From contig CALCHN010000028.1 of the NCBI GenBank assembly GCA_937901255.1, positions 95,502 to 159,501 of the forward strand: DNA of 64,000 nucleotides. Direction: 5' to 3'. The notes beneath the pieces are model-generated. The model made no database searches and was not told the DNA's origin. It saw only the letters and a program-made list of their open reading frames with translations. Numbering within the stretch: the first letter of the stretch is position 1; the number at the start of each line of letters is the position of its first letter. Below, one piece after another: positions 1 through 10,068 of the stretch. The stretch comes from an uncultured Flavobacteriales bacterium (GTDB taxonomy: Bacteria > Bacteroidota > Bacteroidia > Flavobacteriales_E > Vicingaceae). The translations under genes were made by a program, and so were the position numbers.

Positions 1-743
1 TTTAATTTTACAATATAATTTTCTTTATCATAATCTGTAAAACTTTCTTTTTCATTCTTTATAAATTCAGAAAGTTTATTTGCAGAAATATTTTCTCCGT
101 TAATTTTTACTACTTCGTCTTCTGTAATAGTAATAATAAATTTAGTCAGAGCATCTCGCTTTCTTTTTTCGTTGAAATTAAATTCATCAGTATAGATGAG
201 TGATAAAACAACATGTTTGAAGAATCTAGTTTGAAAATAGCTAGAATCAATTGTTGGATTAGAATTTTCAGCTTTTTCACTTTGTAAAGGAATAAAATCT
301 TCTATTAAAATACCGAGTTGCTGTTTGTATTCATAAATAGCAGAGTTTTCATATTCTGATTGTTTTTGTTGCATTTCTTTAACAAATTCATCCATACAGT
401 CTTGAGTAAAACTTATGTAATTATTTACAATAATTGTGTCTTTAGGGAAGGAATTATCTACATATTTATATAATGGAGTCTTTTGAGTGTAGTTATCTCT
501 AATATAATTAAAAACATTTATATATGATTCAGCAGTAGTGTCTTTCAAGATATTTGTTTCTAAAAGATACTTTTCATAATCATGGAATGTTTTAGTAATA
601 TTAATTTCATGAGAATTAAATTTATCCTTTATACAGTTTGAAACTTTATTGCTGTTTCTCTCCATCATTTTAGCCTTTCTATCTTGTGGATTTAAGCATG
701 ATACAGTAAATACAAGTAGCGATATGTATAAGATAAATTTCAT
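1..743 (-). CDS. Lipoprotein of unknown function, 3' end outside the window
   Basis: The reading frame opens with ATG at 743 and stays open to the window edge, giving 247 codons. The N-terminus is a lipoprotein signal: MKFILYISLLVFTVSC, with the lipobox cysteine at residue 16 and L-N-P following, so it is probably anchored in a membrane. The rest is charged and mostly helical. Near the visible end a stretch reads ITITEDEVVKINGENIS followed by a helix. This faintly resembles the periplasmic part of ExbD-like proteins, but I would not assign a family on it. The gene runs in the same direction as the next upstream gene (778-3585), 34 bases away, and could share its transcript. Start and signal are secure; function is unknown. 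Confidence 0.7.
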   Translation of the reverse strand, partial: MKFILYISLLVFTVSCLNPQDRKAKMMERNSNKVSNCIKDKFNSHEINITKTFHDYEKYLLETNILKDTTAESYINVFNYIRDNYTQKTPLYKYVDNSFPKDTIIVNNYISFTQDCMDEFVKEMQQKQSEYENSAIYEYKQQLGILIEDFIPLQSEKAENSNPTIDSSYFQTRFFKHVVLSLIYTDEFNFNEKRKRDALTKFIITITEDEVVKINGENISANKLSEFIKNEKESFTDYDKENYIVKL

Positions 744-777
744 TTAAGGGTTATTTATTAATAGGTTCTTAACAAGC

Positions 778-3585
778 CTAATTTTTCACAAACTTTTTCG
801 TGTTTTTCATGCCTTTATTATCGCTTATGCTAATAAAATAAATGCCGTTAGCAAAATGACTTACATCAATAATTTTAGTTGCTTCATTCGGTTTTAAATT
901 CCCTTGATATTCAATACTTCCTAATAAAGAATAAATAACAACAGAAGCAGTTTCACTACTATTTCTATTAATAGTAATTAGGTTTTGAGCAGGATTAGGA
1001 TAAATTTCAAATTGCTTATTGATTTCGATTTCACTAATGTTATTAGGGAGTTGTGTTACTTTAGGTAATTCTATATATGATGGAAAAGCAGGATTAAAAT
1101 CAAATGTTATCTGACTTTGTTGAGCATACAACCAATTTCCATTGTAGTTATACCCTAAGGTATCTCCGGGAGTCCATCTAAAAAACTGATTCGCATTATT
1201 TGGAATGTGCGGATTGGATTGATATTTAGGATAATTGCTGCTGCTTACCAAAAACTTTATTTGATGTCCGATTCCGAAAGTATGTCCGAGCGGTAACATC
1301 TCAAATTCAAAATGATAAAAAGTGTTGTTATCTATATTGGTGAGTATAATATTATCATTTGGGCTGCCATTAAAAATAGACTTGGCATAGGCTCTGGCTT
1401 TAGCATTTACAACACCTTCCGTAATAAACATCTCTCTGCCGTCAGGATAAACATCAATAATTCTAATCATTAAATCAAAATCTGTTTTTGCTGTTGTGTT
1501 AGTGGTAGTGTGTCCTTTAGCATAAAGAGAAGCTCTAGGGAAACCAATAACTGTCATGGTATCGGTAAGCGGAGCTGTTTCAAAAGCAATTATATCCGAC
1601 CGATTTAATGTATGAGAAGCATAAAGTGGATCTGCAACATTCATTGAGCCTTGCGATTTTTTTCCTCCTCCCGGAACAGAAGGAATCATATTGTTTCCAC
1701 CAATGGTAATTACAGGATTGTTAGGGTCGGCAACATACGTCAATGTGCCTTCATTACTCGTTGGAGCAATAGTGTCAGCATCTAAATTTTGGTGTAAATA
1801 TATTTTTTCTCTTACTACTCCGTTAGTAAAAGGTAAAGAATCGGTTTCTAACCAATAGTTACCCGTATTTGGGTTTTGGACATCATTAGAAGGACCCGTT
1901 ACATATAATCGTATATCTTTTACCTGATTGAAATGATTGGGATTGTAAGGAGTTAAAGGTCTTGATAGATTTAAAAGAGGAGGCGAAAGTGTAGGCAATG
2001 AATAAAATAACGAAGAAATGGTATTACCATCATTAATTTCGATAGGTAAGTTGCTTAAAGGAGTTTGTCCTCCTAAATAGTTTAAAAATTGATAATAAGG
2101 AATAATATAATTTTTGGATGGAACTCTAACTAAATTAGTACCTAAAGGCTGCCAAATATTCGATTCTGGAATGAAAAAATAAGGCTCTCCACCTAAATGT
2201 GTTCTGTACCAACTCATTAATTCAGATTCATAAATATCATTTAGTAAATTACTGTCGTTCAGTAAGCTATCGGTATCTATGTTGAGGTCAAAGCCTAATA
2301 CATCAAAAACATTGTCTGGATAAATTTCATCTCCAACAGCTTTAGCACCTATGGTTTGGTGTGTCCACGGACCAATAACCAATTTCTGATTAGAAGAAGG
2401 ATTGGTATTTCTGGTTTTATTAAACGTTTCAATTTGTCCGTTTATAAAAATATCCCACCAACCAGTAAGATGATAAATTGGTTTATTCATATTAGTATAT
2501 CTAGAATAAGTTCCATTAGCATCTGTTTGTCCGTTAACATTTACAGGAGCAAAAGAAGCATCCAAATCTGCTCGTAATGGTGATGTTGGATGAGCTCCAG
2601 AAGGAAAAGAATTGTTATCATTTACCACAAACCAATCAATTAAATCACTTGTTAAGTCTGCTTTGTTCGTGTAACTATAATCTGCAGGAGTATGAATGGT
2701 ATTGGTTAAACTGTTGTCATAAGGAGCTAAAGAATCACTCAAATCCATCATTTGTCCTGTAATCCATCCGTTGGACAGAGAATGGCGGTAAACGCCATTG
2801 TGAAACAAGGTAGAATTATAATGCTCATTAGCAGCAACAGTTGGCATTAGGCATTTTATTGGATTGTTAGCCATACTGTGCGGAATATTAGATAGTGCTT
2901 GGTATTGTGAGTTTCCTAAAGCAGAAGCTCCGTACATACCAATATTTCCATTAGAATATTTAAAAACTTCGTTAACGCCATCTAAATCAACATCAAAAGT
3001 TCTATAAAGGCTATCAGATAAATAAAAAATAGCTTCACTACCATCGGAGTGATTTAATGCACTTGATGAGCTTGATGTAGGGTAAGCATCCATAGGAATT
3101 CCAATAGTTGGATGATAATCGTGTTTTTGCCAAGAGTCGCTGTACATAGGAAAGTAAACTCCTTCGCTATCGTATCTGCCTCGCATGTCTTGCATGGCAT
3201 AGCCATATCCTAAAAAAGGAAATATTTTACCTCCTAAATCATCCGTGTTTTTATTGTAAGGCGTTCGGGTGAAAATAATGGGTAGGCTAAAATTATTAGC
3301 AGAGATATTGGTGGTATCAAAAATTACAAATTGCGAATTTTTTGGAATTAACTGAATGGTGTAAGTAGATGCTCCAATAACAATATCGGTAGTCACAGAA
3401 TCTCTAAAAACAGGTAAATAAATATCGGTAGCTAGTTTAATTCCATCTTTTGTAAGGGTGTAAGTGGTTTCTTTTAAAGAAAGCTCGTCAATATTATCTA
3501 TTTGTCCGTTAGGAATAATTTGAGCAAAACCACTTGAAAAAGCAATAATTAATAAGCTTGAAAAAAATATTTTAAGAAAATACAT
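778..3585 (-). CDS. Secreted CocE/NonD-family (X-Pro dipeptidyl-peptidase-like) hydrolase with T9SS type A sorting domain
   Basis: This is a 935-aa exported alpha/beta hydrolase. A signal peptide ends at about residue 22 (SSGFAQ). The catalytic core has the CocE-type D-M-R-G-R-Y-D-S-E-G segment near residue 135, a G-A-S-A-L-G nucleophile elbow with the likely catalytic serine at about residue 221, a G-W-W-D segment and a G-P-W-T-H histidine segment. The second half resembles the jelly-roll domain of the X-Pro dipeptidyl-peptidase C-terminal family. The last 80 or so residues are a T9SS type A sorting domain beginning F-E-I-Y-P-N-P, so the enzyme is probably exported across the outer membrane and may be held on the surface. 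The family cleaves peptides or esters; the real substrate cannot be read from sequence. Confidence 0.88.
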   Translation of the reverse strand: MYFLKIFFSSLLIIAFSSGFAQIIPNGQIDNIDELSLKETTYTLTKDGIKLATDIYLPVFRDSVTTDIVIGASTYTIQLIPKNSQFVIFDTTNISANNFSLPIIFTRTPYNKNTDDLGGKIFPFLGYGYAMQDMRGRYDSEGVYFPMYSDSWQKHDYHPTIGIPMDAYPTSSSSSALNHSDGSEAIFYLSDSLYRTFDVDLDGVNEVFKYSNGNIGMYGASALGNSQYQALSNIPHSMANNPIKCLMPTVAANEHYNSTLFHNGVYRHSLSNGWITGQMMDLSDSLAPYDNSLTNTIHTPADYSYTNKADLTSDLIDWFVVNDNNSFPSGAHPTSPLRADLDASFAPVNVNGQTDANGTYSRYTNMNKPIYHLTGWWDIFINGQIETFNKTRNTNPSSNQKLVIGPWTHQTIGAKAVGDEIYPDNVFDVLGFDLNIDTDSLLNDSNLLNDIYESELMSWYRTHLGGEPYFFIPESNIWQPLGTNLVRVPSKNYIIPYYQFLNYLGGQTPLSNLPIEINDGNTISSLFYSLPTLSPPLLNLSRPLTPYNPNHFNQVKDIRLYVTGPSNDVQNPNTGNYWLETDSLPFTNGVVREKIYLHQNLDADTIAPTSNEGTLTYVADPNNPVITIGGNNMIPSVPGGGKKSQGSMNVADPLYASHTLNRSDIIAFETAPLTDTMTVIGFPRASLYAKGHTTTNTTAKTDFDLMIRIIDVYPDGREMFITEGVVNAKARAYAKSIFNGSPNDNIILTNIDNNTFYHFEFEMLPLGHTFGIGHQIKFLVSSSNYPKYQSNPHIPNNANQFFRWTPGDTLGYNYNGNWLYAQQSQITFDFNPAFPSYIELPKVTQLPNNISEIEINKQFEIYPNPAQNLITINRNSSETASVVIYSLLGSIEYQGNLKPNEATKIIDVSHFANGIYFISISDNKGMKNTKKFVKN

Positions 3586-3703
3586 ACGCTACTTTTTATC
3601 CAAAAATAATTAAAATATTCTAAGAATGAGAATTCTAAGTTTTTTAAAATAGATAAAGAGCAAAAATTTACTTTTCAGAATGGTCATTGCTTGGGTATGT
3701 TGG

Positions 3704-6700
3704 CTACCTAATCACATTCACATGTCCAATTTTGGAATGCGTCTTACCATTTATATCTTGAAACTCTAGCTTCCAAACATAAACACCATTTTGAACGAAT
3801 TTGCCTTTGTAGGTGCCATTCCACTCTTCAAAAAGCGTGTATGATTCAAAGATTATTTCGCCCCATCTATCAAAAACAAAGAAAGAGTAGTTTATTTCGC
3901 TAATACCAAATCCTTTCGGACCAAAACCTTCATTTAAGAAATCAAAATCAGGCGTAAATGCATTAGGAACGTAGATGCCAAATTCTCCTTCTACTTCTAG
4001 TATTTTAGTAATTGTAGTCTCACAGCCATTATCATCAATTACAGTAAGTGTTATAGGGTAATGTCCGGTGTCAACAGGAAATTCATATATTGGATTTTGT
4101 ATATAGCTTGAATCTAATCCGCCAATATCCCAAGCCCAACCTACAATGTTAAAATAAGATTGGTCGTAAAAACTTACTGTAGGATTTAACATATTGACGG
4201 GATTGTCTTTCATATAAAAGTCTGCAATAGGGTTTCTGTGTATGGTAATATAATTAGGATAAGTTACACTGTTGGTACATCCTCCTGCAGCAGCAGATGA
4301 AGTAATGGTAAGTGTTACGTCATAAGTTCCTGCATTGTTATAAGCATGCGTAACAGTGTCTCCAACAGCAGAACTACCATCACCAAAATTCCAAATTGAA
4401 GTACCTACCATTCCGCCAGTGGTATCAGAAGTATTGTAAAACTCAAAAGTTTCTACAGGAATTTCACAAGCTTCAAATTTATCTACTGTAAAGCTTACTT
4501 GCGGTAAAGGCATAACATTAATGGTTACTGTTCCGGTAGTTGTAGGAGAACAGCCATCTCCCAACGTTACGGTGTAAACGGTTGTTGTTGTAGGAGAAAC
4601 TACCTGACTAGAATCTGTTGAGCCATTGCTCCATTGGTAAGTATAAGGGCCGCCATTTCCAAAGAATGGAGTAGCATAAATGGTAACCGATTGTCCGGGG
4701 CAAATACTCGTATTTGAGGGACTTGCCACAACCGATAATGGAGGTGTAACTGTTACAGTAACGTTTATGGTAGGAGAAGTGCATCCGTTTCCATCAGTAG
4801 CAAAAACAGGGTAACTTGTTGTTGCTGGTAGAGTAACGGTGTAAGTAGAAGTTGTTGAAGCTCCGTTATTCCAGTTGTAAGTGTAACCACTTCCTGAACC
4901 ACCACCAGCAGTAGCGGTAAGCGTAGCAGATTGGCCAGTACAAATGGTAACATCTGATGCACTTATGGTTACAGGGGCTGGATTGGTTAATGTTAAAGAA
5001 ATTGTATCAATACATGAGTTTGCATCACTAATCGTAACTGTATAGATTCCTGCACACAAATTATTAAACGTGCCAGATGCTTGGAAATTAATTCCATCAA
5101 TACTAAATTGTTCCCCACCTGCAGGAGAAGTACCTGTTACTGTAATTGTTCCATCACAATCTCCATTACATGAAGGGTCGGTAAAATTTGATGAGTTGAT
5201 AGTTGGCCCGGCAATACTATTGACGGTATAAGAAGCAGTTGCTTGACAACCGACAGCATCTTTCACAACAATATTGTAAGTATTTGGAGCTAAGTTAGAA
5301 AAAGTATTACTAGCTTGGAAGGTAGTTCCTCCATCAATACTATATTGGTAAGGAGATACTCCATCAATTGCGGTTATAGTAATAGTTCCATCATTGGCAG
5401 AGCAAGTAGAAGCAGTGGTGACAGTACTTTCAGAAAGGTTTGAAAAAGTAATGGTAACCACATCGCTAGTAACACAAGCAGTTGTATTGGTTTCTGTCCA
5501 TGTAAAGTTATAAGTCCCTGCTGATGGAACAGTTACCGTAGCTGTTGGTGAATTTACCGGGTTAAATACCACACCTGCAGGTCCAGACCAAGCCCCTGTT
5601 CCTATACTTGGAATGGCATTTAATGTATATGTTAACACACAAGAAGTGTCGTTAACTCCTGCATTAGCATTAGGGAGGCCAACAAATGGACCTCCAGAAA
5701 TAGTGATAGGACAACCGTTATCATCAACCACATCGAAACTATACATATCGCCATTAAGTAAACCGTTAATCTGTATAGTTCCACCATTAGGTGTTGTTGT
5801 GTTTACAAAACTCGCATTTGCAGGTGATATATTAGAAGCTGTAAAATTGGAGCCATTAACTGCTGGAAGTCCACCTGTTATGGTAATGGTAAAAGAACTA
5901 TCCAAACAATCTTCTGTAGGGTTAGAGCTAACTATTTCAGGTAAATATTGTACTGCAATTGGGTTGCCCATATCATAACATGGCATGTTAGTATTAACAT
6001 AACTATAAGTTGGCGGGTTGCTAAGCGTGTCGTAAAAGGTAATGGGAACATAGTAAAGCGTGTTGTTTGTCCATGTACCAACATAAGGAGGTTGTCCAAA
6101 CGTATTGATGCTATTAAAATTTCCTCCAAACCCAGCAATGCCAACATAGCATGGGTCATTGGTAATATCGTCATGAGGAGGAACGTTACTAGGAACGGTA
6201 CCTATTGTAGGCGGACAACTATAGATTAAATATCCTATTCCAGGGTTGTAAGGCGGTCCGGGAGGGTTGGTAGCTATATCTGGTGGATTATAACCTAAGT
6301 TAGAGGTAATGTTTATTTGATCACCAAAACACAATACATAATTGGTGGTGCTATTACCATTAATATTTATATTGAAATTACCAATTTGAGCCACACAGCC
6401 GCAAGCGGCAGGAGCGGTAGAGTTAAGAGAAATAGTACAAGTTGGGTCTGCTGCAAATGTTGCTGTAATTGTAATGTTATTACCATTTGAATTCATTCCT
6501 GATATACTCCAATTCATTGGGGAAACATAAGGGGGGTAGATGATAGTATCGTATGTATTAATTCCATCATTAATGGTAATTACAAGTGAATCTGTTGTTA
6601 TTCCGGTTGTAAAATCAATGGTTCCGTTAGCAGTATAAGTGTTGTTAGGTTGACAAGCACCAATGTTTGCTGTAAAATTGTTGATGTTGCAAGAAACTGT

Positions 6701-7546
6701 ACTACATGCTGCAGGAGCTGTATAGTTTTGTGTAAGTGTACATGTTTGGTCGTTAGAAAAAGTAGCAGTTATAGTACAATTAGCTCCGTTTGCTGTTACT
6801 CCGGGAATGGTGTAATTTATACTTGTGGAAAAAGGAGGATTAATAACGGTGCTTCCACCACACGAATTTGTAATGGTTAGTGTGCCTGTAGTGGGAGGGT
6901 TGGTAACGGTAATAGTTCCTGAAACATCATATTGATTATTAGAGGTGTTACAAGTTCCAGGTACAGCCGTTAATCCTGTTATATTACATAAGATGGCACA
7001 ATTGGTTGCTCCCGTACCACCTGTTTGAGTTAGGTTAATAGTTTGAACATTATTAGCATAATTGGTAATAAGCATAACATATACTTCTCCTACTTGGGCA
7101 TTTGGTATTCCAGGTGTTTCATTTGCAGATGGATCATAACTACAGCCATAAGCATCACAAATACCTAAAAAAGTACAAGTAAATCCAGTGCCTATATTAG
7201 GAACTATATTGGTATGATTGCCGCAATTTGCTTGAGCATTTGCAAGACTAGTATATGGTCCCCAAATAATAAAATCAATATCTGATGCAGCAGATAAGTC
7301 CATTATAATATCTCCAGATTGTGAAATTTCTAAATAAAACCAAGATGGATTAGGTGACATACCTAAACAACCATAATTATTTCCTGGTTCAGAAATTGTT
7401 ACATCGCCAACTCCATTTGCATTAGCGGTAAATTGTAATCCTGAACCCGTACATATTGGTTCCATATTAGGACAAGTTGTTCCTCCAGCTTGGGCAAAAG
7501 AAGAAAATACTTTAAGTACCAACAAAAAAGTTAATATAAACTTCAT
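3704..7546 (-). CDS. Giant surface protein with SprB-like and PKD repeats and gliding-motility type B C-terminal domain
   Basis: This is a 1280-aa secreted protein. It has a signal peptide (cut near SSFAQA), a first domain of about 190 residues, then cysteine-containing repeats and SprB-type repeats (for example S-P-Y-Q-Y-S-I-D-G-G). Further on are Ig-like repeats with C-P-G-Q-S-V-T and a PKD domain (W-N-F-G-D-G-S). The end is a T9SS type B, gliding-motility-associated C-terminal domain (Y-V-P-N-A-F-T-P-D ... N-G-V-Y-V-W-K-L-E-F). Such proteins are surface adhesins or motility-linked proteins in Bacteroidota. A small secreted coiled-coil gene lies only 12 bases upstream on the same strand, so the two are probably co-transcribed. 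The family assignment is firm; the ligand is unknown. Confidence 0.9.
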   Translation of the reverse strand: MKFILTFLLVLKVFSSFAQAGGTTCPNMEPICTGSGLQFTANANGVGDVTISEPGNNYGCLGMSPNPSWFYLEISQSGDIIMDLSAASDIDFIIWGPYTSLANAQANCGNHTNIVPNIGTGFTCTFLGICDAYGCSYDPSANETPGIPNAQVGEVYVMLITNYANNVQTINLTQTGGTGATNCAILCNITGLTAVPGTCNTSNNQYDVSGTITVTNPPTTGTLTITNSCGGSTVINPPFSTSINYTIPGVTANGANCTITATFSNDQTCTLTQNYTAPAACSTVSCNINNFTANIGACQPNNTYTANGTIDFTTGITTDSLVITINDGINTYDTIIYPPYVSPMNWSISGMNSNGNNITITATFAADPTCTISLNSTAPAACGCVAQIGNFNININGNSTTNYVLCFGDQINITSNLGYNPPDIATNPPGPPYNPGIGYLIYSCPPTIGTVPSNVPPHDDITNDPCYVGIAGFGGNFNSINTFGQPPYVGTWTNNTLYYVPITFYDTLSNPPTYSYVNTNMPCYDMGNPIAVQYLPEIVSSNPTEDCLDSSFTITITGGLPAVNGSNFTASNISPANASFVNTTTPNGGTIQINGLLNGDMYSFDVVDDNGCPITISGGPFVGLPNANAGVNDTSCVLTYTLNAIPSIGTGAWSGPAGVVFNPVNSPTATVTVPSAGTYNFTWTETNTTACVTSDVVTITFSNLSESTVTTASTCSANDGTITITAIDGVSPYQYSIDGGTTFQASNTFSNLAPNTYNIVVKDAVGCQATASYTVNSIAGPTINSSNFTDPSCNGDCDGTITVTGTSPAGGEQFSIDGINFQASGTFNNLCAGIYTVTISDANSCIDTISLTLTNPAPVTISASDVTICTGQSATLTATAGGGSGSGYTYNWNNGASTTSTYTVTLPATTSYPVFATDGNGCTSPTINVTVTVTPPLSVVASPSNTSICPGQSVTIYATPFFGNGGPYTYQWSNGSTDSSQVVSPTTTTVYTVTLGDGCSPTTTGTVTINVMPLPQVSFTVDKFEACEIPVETFEFYNTSDTTGGMVGTSIWNFGDGSSAVGDTVTHAYNNAGTYDVTLTITSSAAAGGCTNSVTYPNYITIHRNPIADFYMKDNPVNMLNPTVSFYDQSYFNIVGWAWDIGGLDSSYIQNPIYEFPVDTGHYPITLTVIDDNGCETTITKILEVEGEFGIYVPNAFTPDFDFLNEGFGPKGFGISEINYSFFVFDRWGEIIFESYTLFEEWNGTYKGKFVQNGVYVWKLEFQDINGKTHSKIGHVNVIR

Positions 7547-7558
7547 AGCGTAATTTTA

Positions 7559-7924
7559 TTATTTAATTGTTGTTTGGGATAATTTTGATTTCAAAGAGGT
7601 TCTCTCCATTATCAATTCTTCTTTAATTTTTTGCATGTCATTGAACCAACCCTCTTTTTCGGCCTTTTCTTTTTTAACAGGATTACTATTTACATAATCA
7701 ACTTTTGTATCTATTGCCTTAATGTGGTTATTAATATTATTAATTCTATCAATAATTAAGTTTATAGAATCTGTTGAATGTGCACTTGTATTTTTATCAA
7801 TTATTTGTTCAGTATTTTCTTTTGAAAATTCTTCTCCTTTAAATTTTTCGGCATCCGAATTTTGTGAAAATCCAGTTAAATTTAACATGATAAAAACAAA
7901 CACTAAACAAATTTTACGCATCAT
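7559..7924 (-). CDS. Small secreted coiled-coil protein of unknown function
   Basis: This 121-aa protein has a signal peptide (MMRKICLVFVFIMLNLTGFSQ) and then a charged, helical body rich in K, E, N and I, with heptad-like segments (S-I-N-L-I-I-D-R-I-N-N-I-N-N-H). I do not recognise a family. It sits immediately upstream of the giant SprB/PKD-repeat gene with a 12-base gap, so it may be co-expressed with it and act in the periplasm. Because MM occurs at the start, the second ATG is equally possible. Confidence 0.65.
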   Translation of the reverse strand: MMRKICLVFVFIMLNLTGFSQNSDAEKFKGEEFSKENTEQIIDKNTSAHSTDSINLIIDRINNINNHIKAIDTKVDYVNSNPVKKEKAEKEGWFNDMQKIKEELIMERTSLKSKLSQTTIK

Positions 7925-7950
7925 TTAAAAATTTAATAAGGTTAAACTAA

Positions 7951-8079
7951 CTATCTTTTATGGTATAATAAATTAATGGTTATTTTATTTTCTGAGAAAG
8001 AAACTGTAGCAGTTGATGAAAAAAGGTTGCTAGATGTTAGTATAAGGGAAAGAATTAATAGAAGGGTGTAATTTTTCAT
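7951..8079 (-). CDS. Possible 42-aa secreted peptide
   Basis: This small frame begins with ATG at 8079 and ends with TAG at 7951. It reads MKNYTLLLILSLILTSSNLF, then a short polar tail (S-S-T-A-T-V-S-F-S-E-N). The first 20 residues look like a signal peptide or a single membrane helix. It lies 26 bases upstream of the 121-aa secreted protein on the same strand and occupies most of an otherwise empty 295-base gap. Such short frames can arise by chance in AT-rich DNA, so support is limited to the signal-like start and the position. Confidence 0.35.
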   Translation of the reverse strand: MKNYTLLLILSLILTSSNLFSSTATVSFSENKITINLLYHKR

Positions 8080-8219
8080 TTGCTTTTTATATTTATCATT
8101 AACAAAAAGACGAACTAAATATTAGTCAGTTGCCTCATTATTAAAATGATGTTTCAAGAATCAAATGTAAACTACACAATGAGATTAAAAAAAACGAATT
8201 GTACGGTATTATTGTAATC

Positions 8220-8819
8220 TTAAAAATGCTTTAAAAGAATATTATATGCTTCTTTTAAATCTTTTCCAAATGAAATTATGCCATCTTCGTGTCCTGCCAT
8301 TATAATGATATTACCTGTTTTCTTAAAATCATTATTGTTGAATAGTCGTTTTATTTCTAACGCCATTTCGGGAGTTCCATAGGCAGTTTTAGTATTGGTA
8401 GTTGGAAGTTTATGCAATAATTTTTTCCACATTTTCGTATGGTGAACATGAATGATAGCTTTTATATTTTCGTCAACTTCATAAAGAGCAGCGTGTGTCA
8501 TTGTTTCAGATGATGCTTTAACAGGACCTTCGCAAACTACATTGTTATTGGTTATTTCGTAATTTGTTACTAGGGTGAATGATTCTTTGGTAATAGGAAA
8601 AATATGTCCGGTTTGTGTTCCGGATACAATAATTCCGTCAGCTGTTTTTATGCTAATGTTGCCATAGCCAATGTTTAAGTCTTCAATGTGTCCAATGAGT
8701 TTATGTTCATGCAACTTATCTCTGTAAGCCAACAAATCATCAGGAATGTTTATTTGTAAGGGTTTAAACGTCCAATCGCAATTGAATTTAATATAGCCTT
8801 CGTCAATTTTTTTTGTCAT
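8220..8819 (-). CDS. Class II aldolase/adducin-family protein, probable methylthioribulose-1-phosphate dehydratase
   Basis: This 199-aa protein has the class II aldolase fold. The zinc-site histidines are visible in A-I-I-H-V-H-H-T and in the later A-G-H-E-D-G-I, and a glycine-rich phosphate-binding segment (G-Y-G-N-I-S) lies near residue 50. Enzymes of this family act on sugar phosphates. The gene directly upstream, 13 bases away on the same strand, is mtnA, whose product (methylthioribulose 1-phosphate) is the substrate of MtnB. MtnB of the methionine salvage pathway is therefore the best guess, and the length fits. A fuculose- or ribulose-phosphate aldolase is the alternative. Confidence 0.8.
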   Translation of the reverse strand: MTKKIDEGYIKFNCDWTFKPLQINIPDDLLAYRDKLHEHKLIGHIEDLNIGYGNISIKTADGIIVSGTQTGHIFPITKESFTLVTNYEITNNNVVCEGPVKASSETMTHAALYEVDENIKAIIHVHHTKMWKKLLHKLPTTNTKTAYGTPEMALEIKRLFNNNDFKKTGNIIIMAGHEDGIISFGKDLKEAYNILLKHF

Positions 8820-8832
8820 AACTAATATAAAA

Positions 8833-9939
8833 TTAATATTTTTCGGGAAATAGTTTTTTTAAACCTTCTTCAGCGGCAGCACAAACTCCTCTTTCGGTTA
8901 TTAAACCAGTAATTAATCTAGCAGGAGTTACATCAAAACCATAGTTTACAGCTGGTGTTGTTTCAGGACAAATTAATACAGATTTTATCTCATTATCTAG
9001 TAAACCTTGTATGTATTTCACTTCGTTTTCATCACGCGTTTCAATAGGAATGTTTTTAACGCCATCAGCAATAGAAAAATCGATAGACGATGAAGGTGCT
9101 GCAACATAAAATGGAATATGATTATCAAAGGCAGCAAGTGCTTTTAAATATGTGCCTATTTTGTTGGCAACATCGCCATTTTTGGTTGTTCTGTCAGTAC
9201 CAACAATCACTAAATCAACTAAACCATGTTGCATTAAATGCCCTCCGGTATTATCGGCAATTAAAGTATGTTTTACACCTTGCTGATTTAATTCAAAAGC
9301 GGTAAGACTTGCTCCTTGGTTTCTTGGTCGGGTTTCATCTACCCAAACATGTACATCAATTCCAGCTAAAAATGCTTTGTAAATTGGAGCAGTAGCTGTT
9401 CCCCAATCTATGGTAGCTAGCCAACCTGCGTTGCAATGCGTTAAAATATTTACTGTTTCACCCTTCTTTTTGTGAGCAATTTCTTTTATAATCTCTAATC
9501 CAAATTCTCCCATTTTAATGGAAGTTTGAATATCTTCTTCTTTAATGGAGTTTGCTTTTTGTAAAGCAACTGCTATTTTTTCTTCAATTGTATTTACTTG
9601 CTTAAGCGTAGCTAACATTTCATTGATTGCCCAATCTAAATTAACAGCTGTAGGTCGAGCAGCTCTTAGTTTTTCGCAAGTATTGGTAATGTATTCATTT
9701 GGGTTCTCTTTGTTTTTAGCTTCCAAACAAATAATATAAACTCCATAAGCAGCAGTAACACCAATAAGAGGTGCTCCTCTTACCACCATTTCTTTAATGG
9801 CAAAATACACATCGTCATAAGAAGTTAAATCCATCACTTTTATTTTGTGAGGAAAATAACGTTGGTCAAATACTTGAACAATTTTATTGTCATTTTCGTT
9901 TAGCCAAATGGTTTGGCAATTTTTATTGTTTATCTTCAT
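8833..9939 (-). CDS. mtnA: S-methyl-5-thioribose-1-phosphate isomerase
   Basis: MtnA converts methylthioribose 1-phosphate to methylthioribulose 1-phosphate in methionine salvage. The protein shows G-A-P-L-I-G-V-T-A-A-Y-G, the catalytic cysteine in H-C-N-A-G-W-L-A-T, and the catalytic aspartate in V-G-T-D-R-T-T-K-N-G-D, followed by N-K-I-G-T-Y. I place the start at the ATG at 9939 (MKINNKNCQTIWL). The frame is open ten codons further upstream, but that extension runs into a palindromic repeat (9962-10027) and is not conserved-looking. It is followed after 13 bases by the class II aldolase gene, forming a two-gene methionine salvage operon. Confidence 0.93.
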   Translation of the reverse strand: MKINNKNCQTIWLNENDNKIVQVFDQRYFPHKIKVMDLTSYDDVYFAIKEMVVRGAPLIGVTAAYGVYIICLEAKNKENPNEYITNTCEKLRAARPTAVNLDWAINEMLATLKQVNTIEEKIAVALQKANSIKEEDIQTSIKMGEFGLEIIKEIAHKKKGETVNILTHCNAGWLATIDWGTATAPIYKAFLAGIDVHVWVDETRPRNQGASLTAFELNQQGVKHTLIADNTGGHLMQHGLVDLVIVGTDRTTKNGDVANKIGTYLKALAAFDNHIPFYVAAPSSSIDFSIADGVKNIPIETRDENEVKYIQGLLDNEIKSVLICPETTPAVNYGFDVTPARLITGLITERGVCAAAEEGLKKLFPEKY

Positions 9940-9961
9940 GTATTTATATTTTTTTTGACTC

Positions 9962-10027
9962 ACCCCCAAGTTATCTTCCGATAACTTTTCCCCCTCTCTT
10001 TTGAAGAGAGGGGGTTAGGGGGAGAGT
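9962..10027. repeat. Palindromic repeat pair upstream of mtnA
   Basis: Two near-perfect hairpins lie side by side. One is AAGTTATC-TTCC-GATAACTT (9968-9987). The other is CCCCCTCTC, a short loop, then GAGAGGGGG (9990-10014), flanked by ACCCCC and TTAGGGGGAGAG. Similar CCCCT/AGGGG palindromes occur at 53629, 54205, 54951, 55061 and 58441. They are much more GC-rich than the surrounding DNA, which marks them as a dispersed palindromic repeat family rather than ordinary terminators. Confidence 0.75.
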
Positions 10028-10068
10028 ACTCCTTAAATTTCTTTTTCATGTGTTTATTTAAAAATTAC

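Noticed and set aside
4765..6880. Several frames of 60-120 aa on both strands within the giant adhesin gene
   Set aside because: They are shadows of a repetitive, Thr/Gly-rich coding sequence and have no start or motif support.
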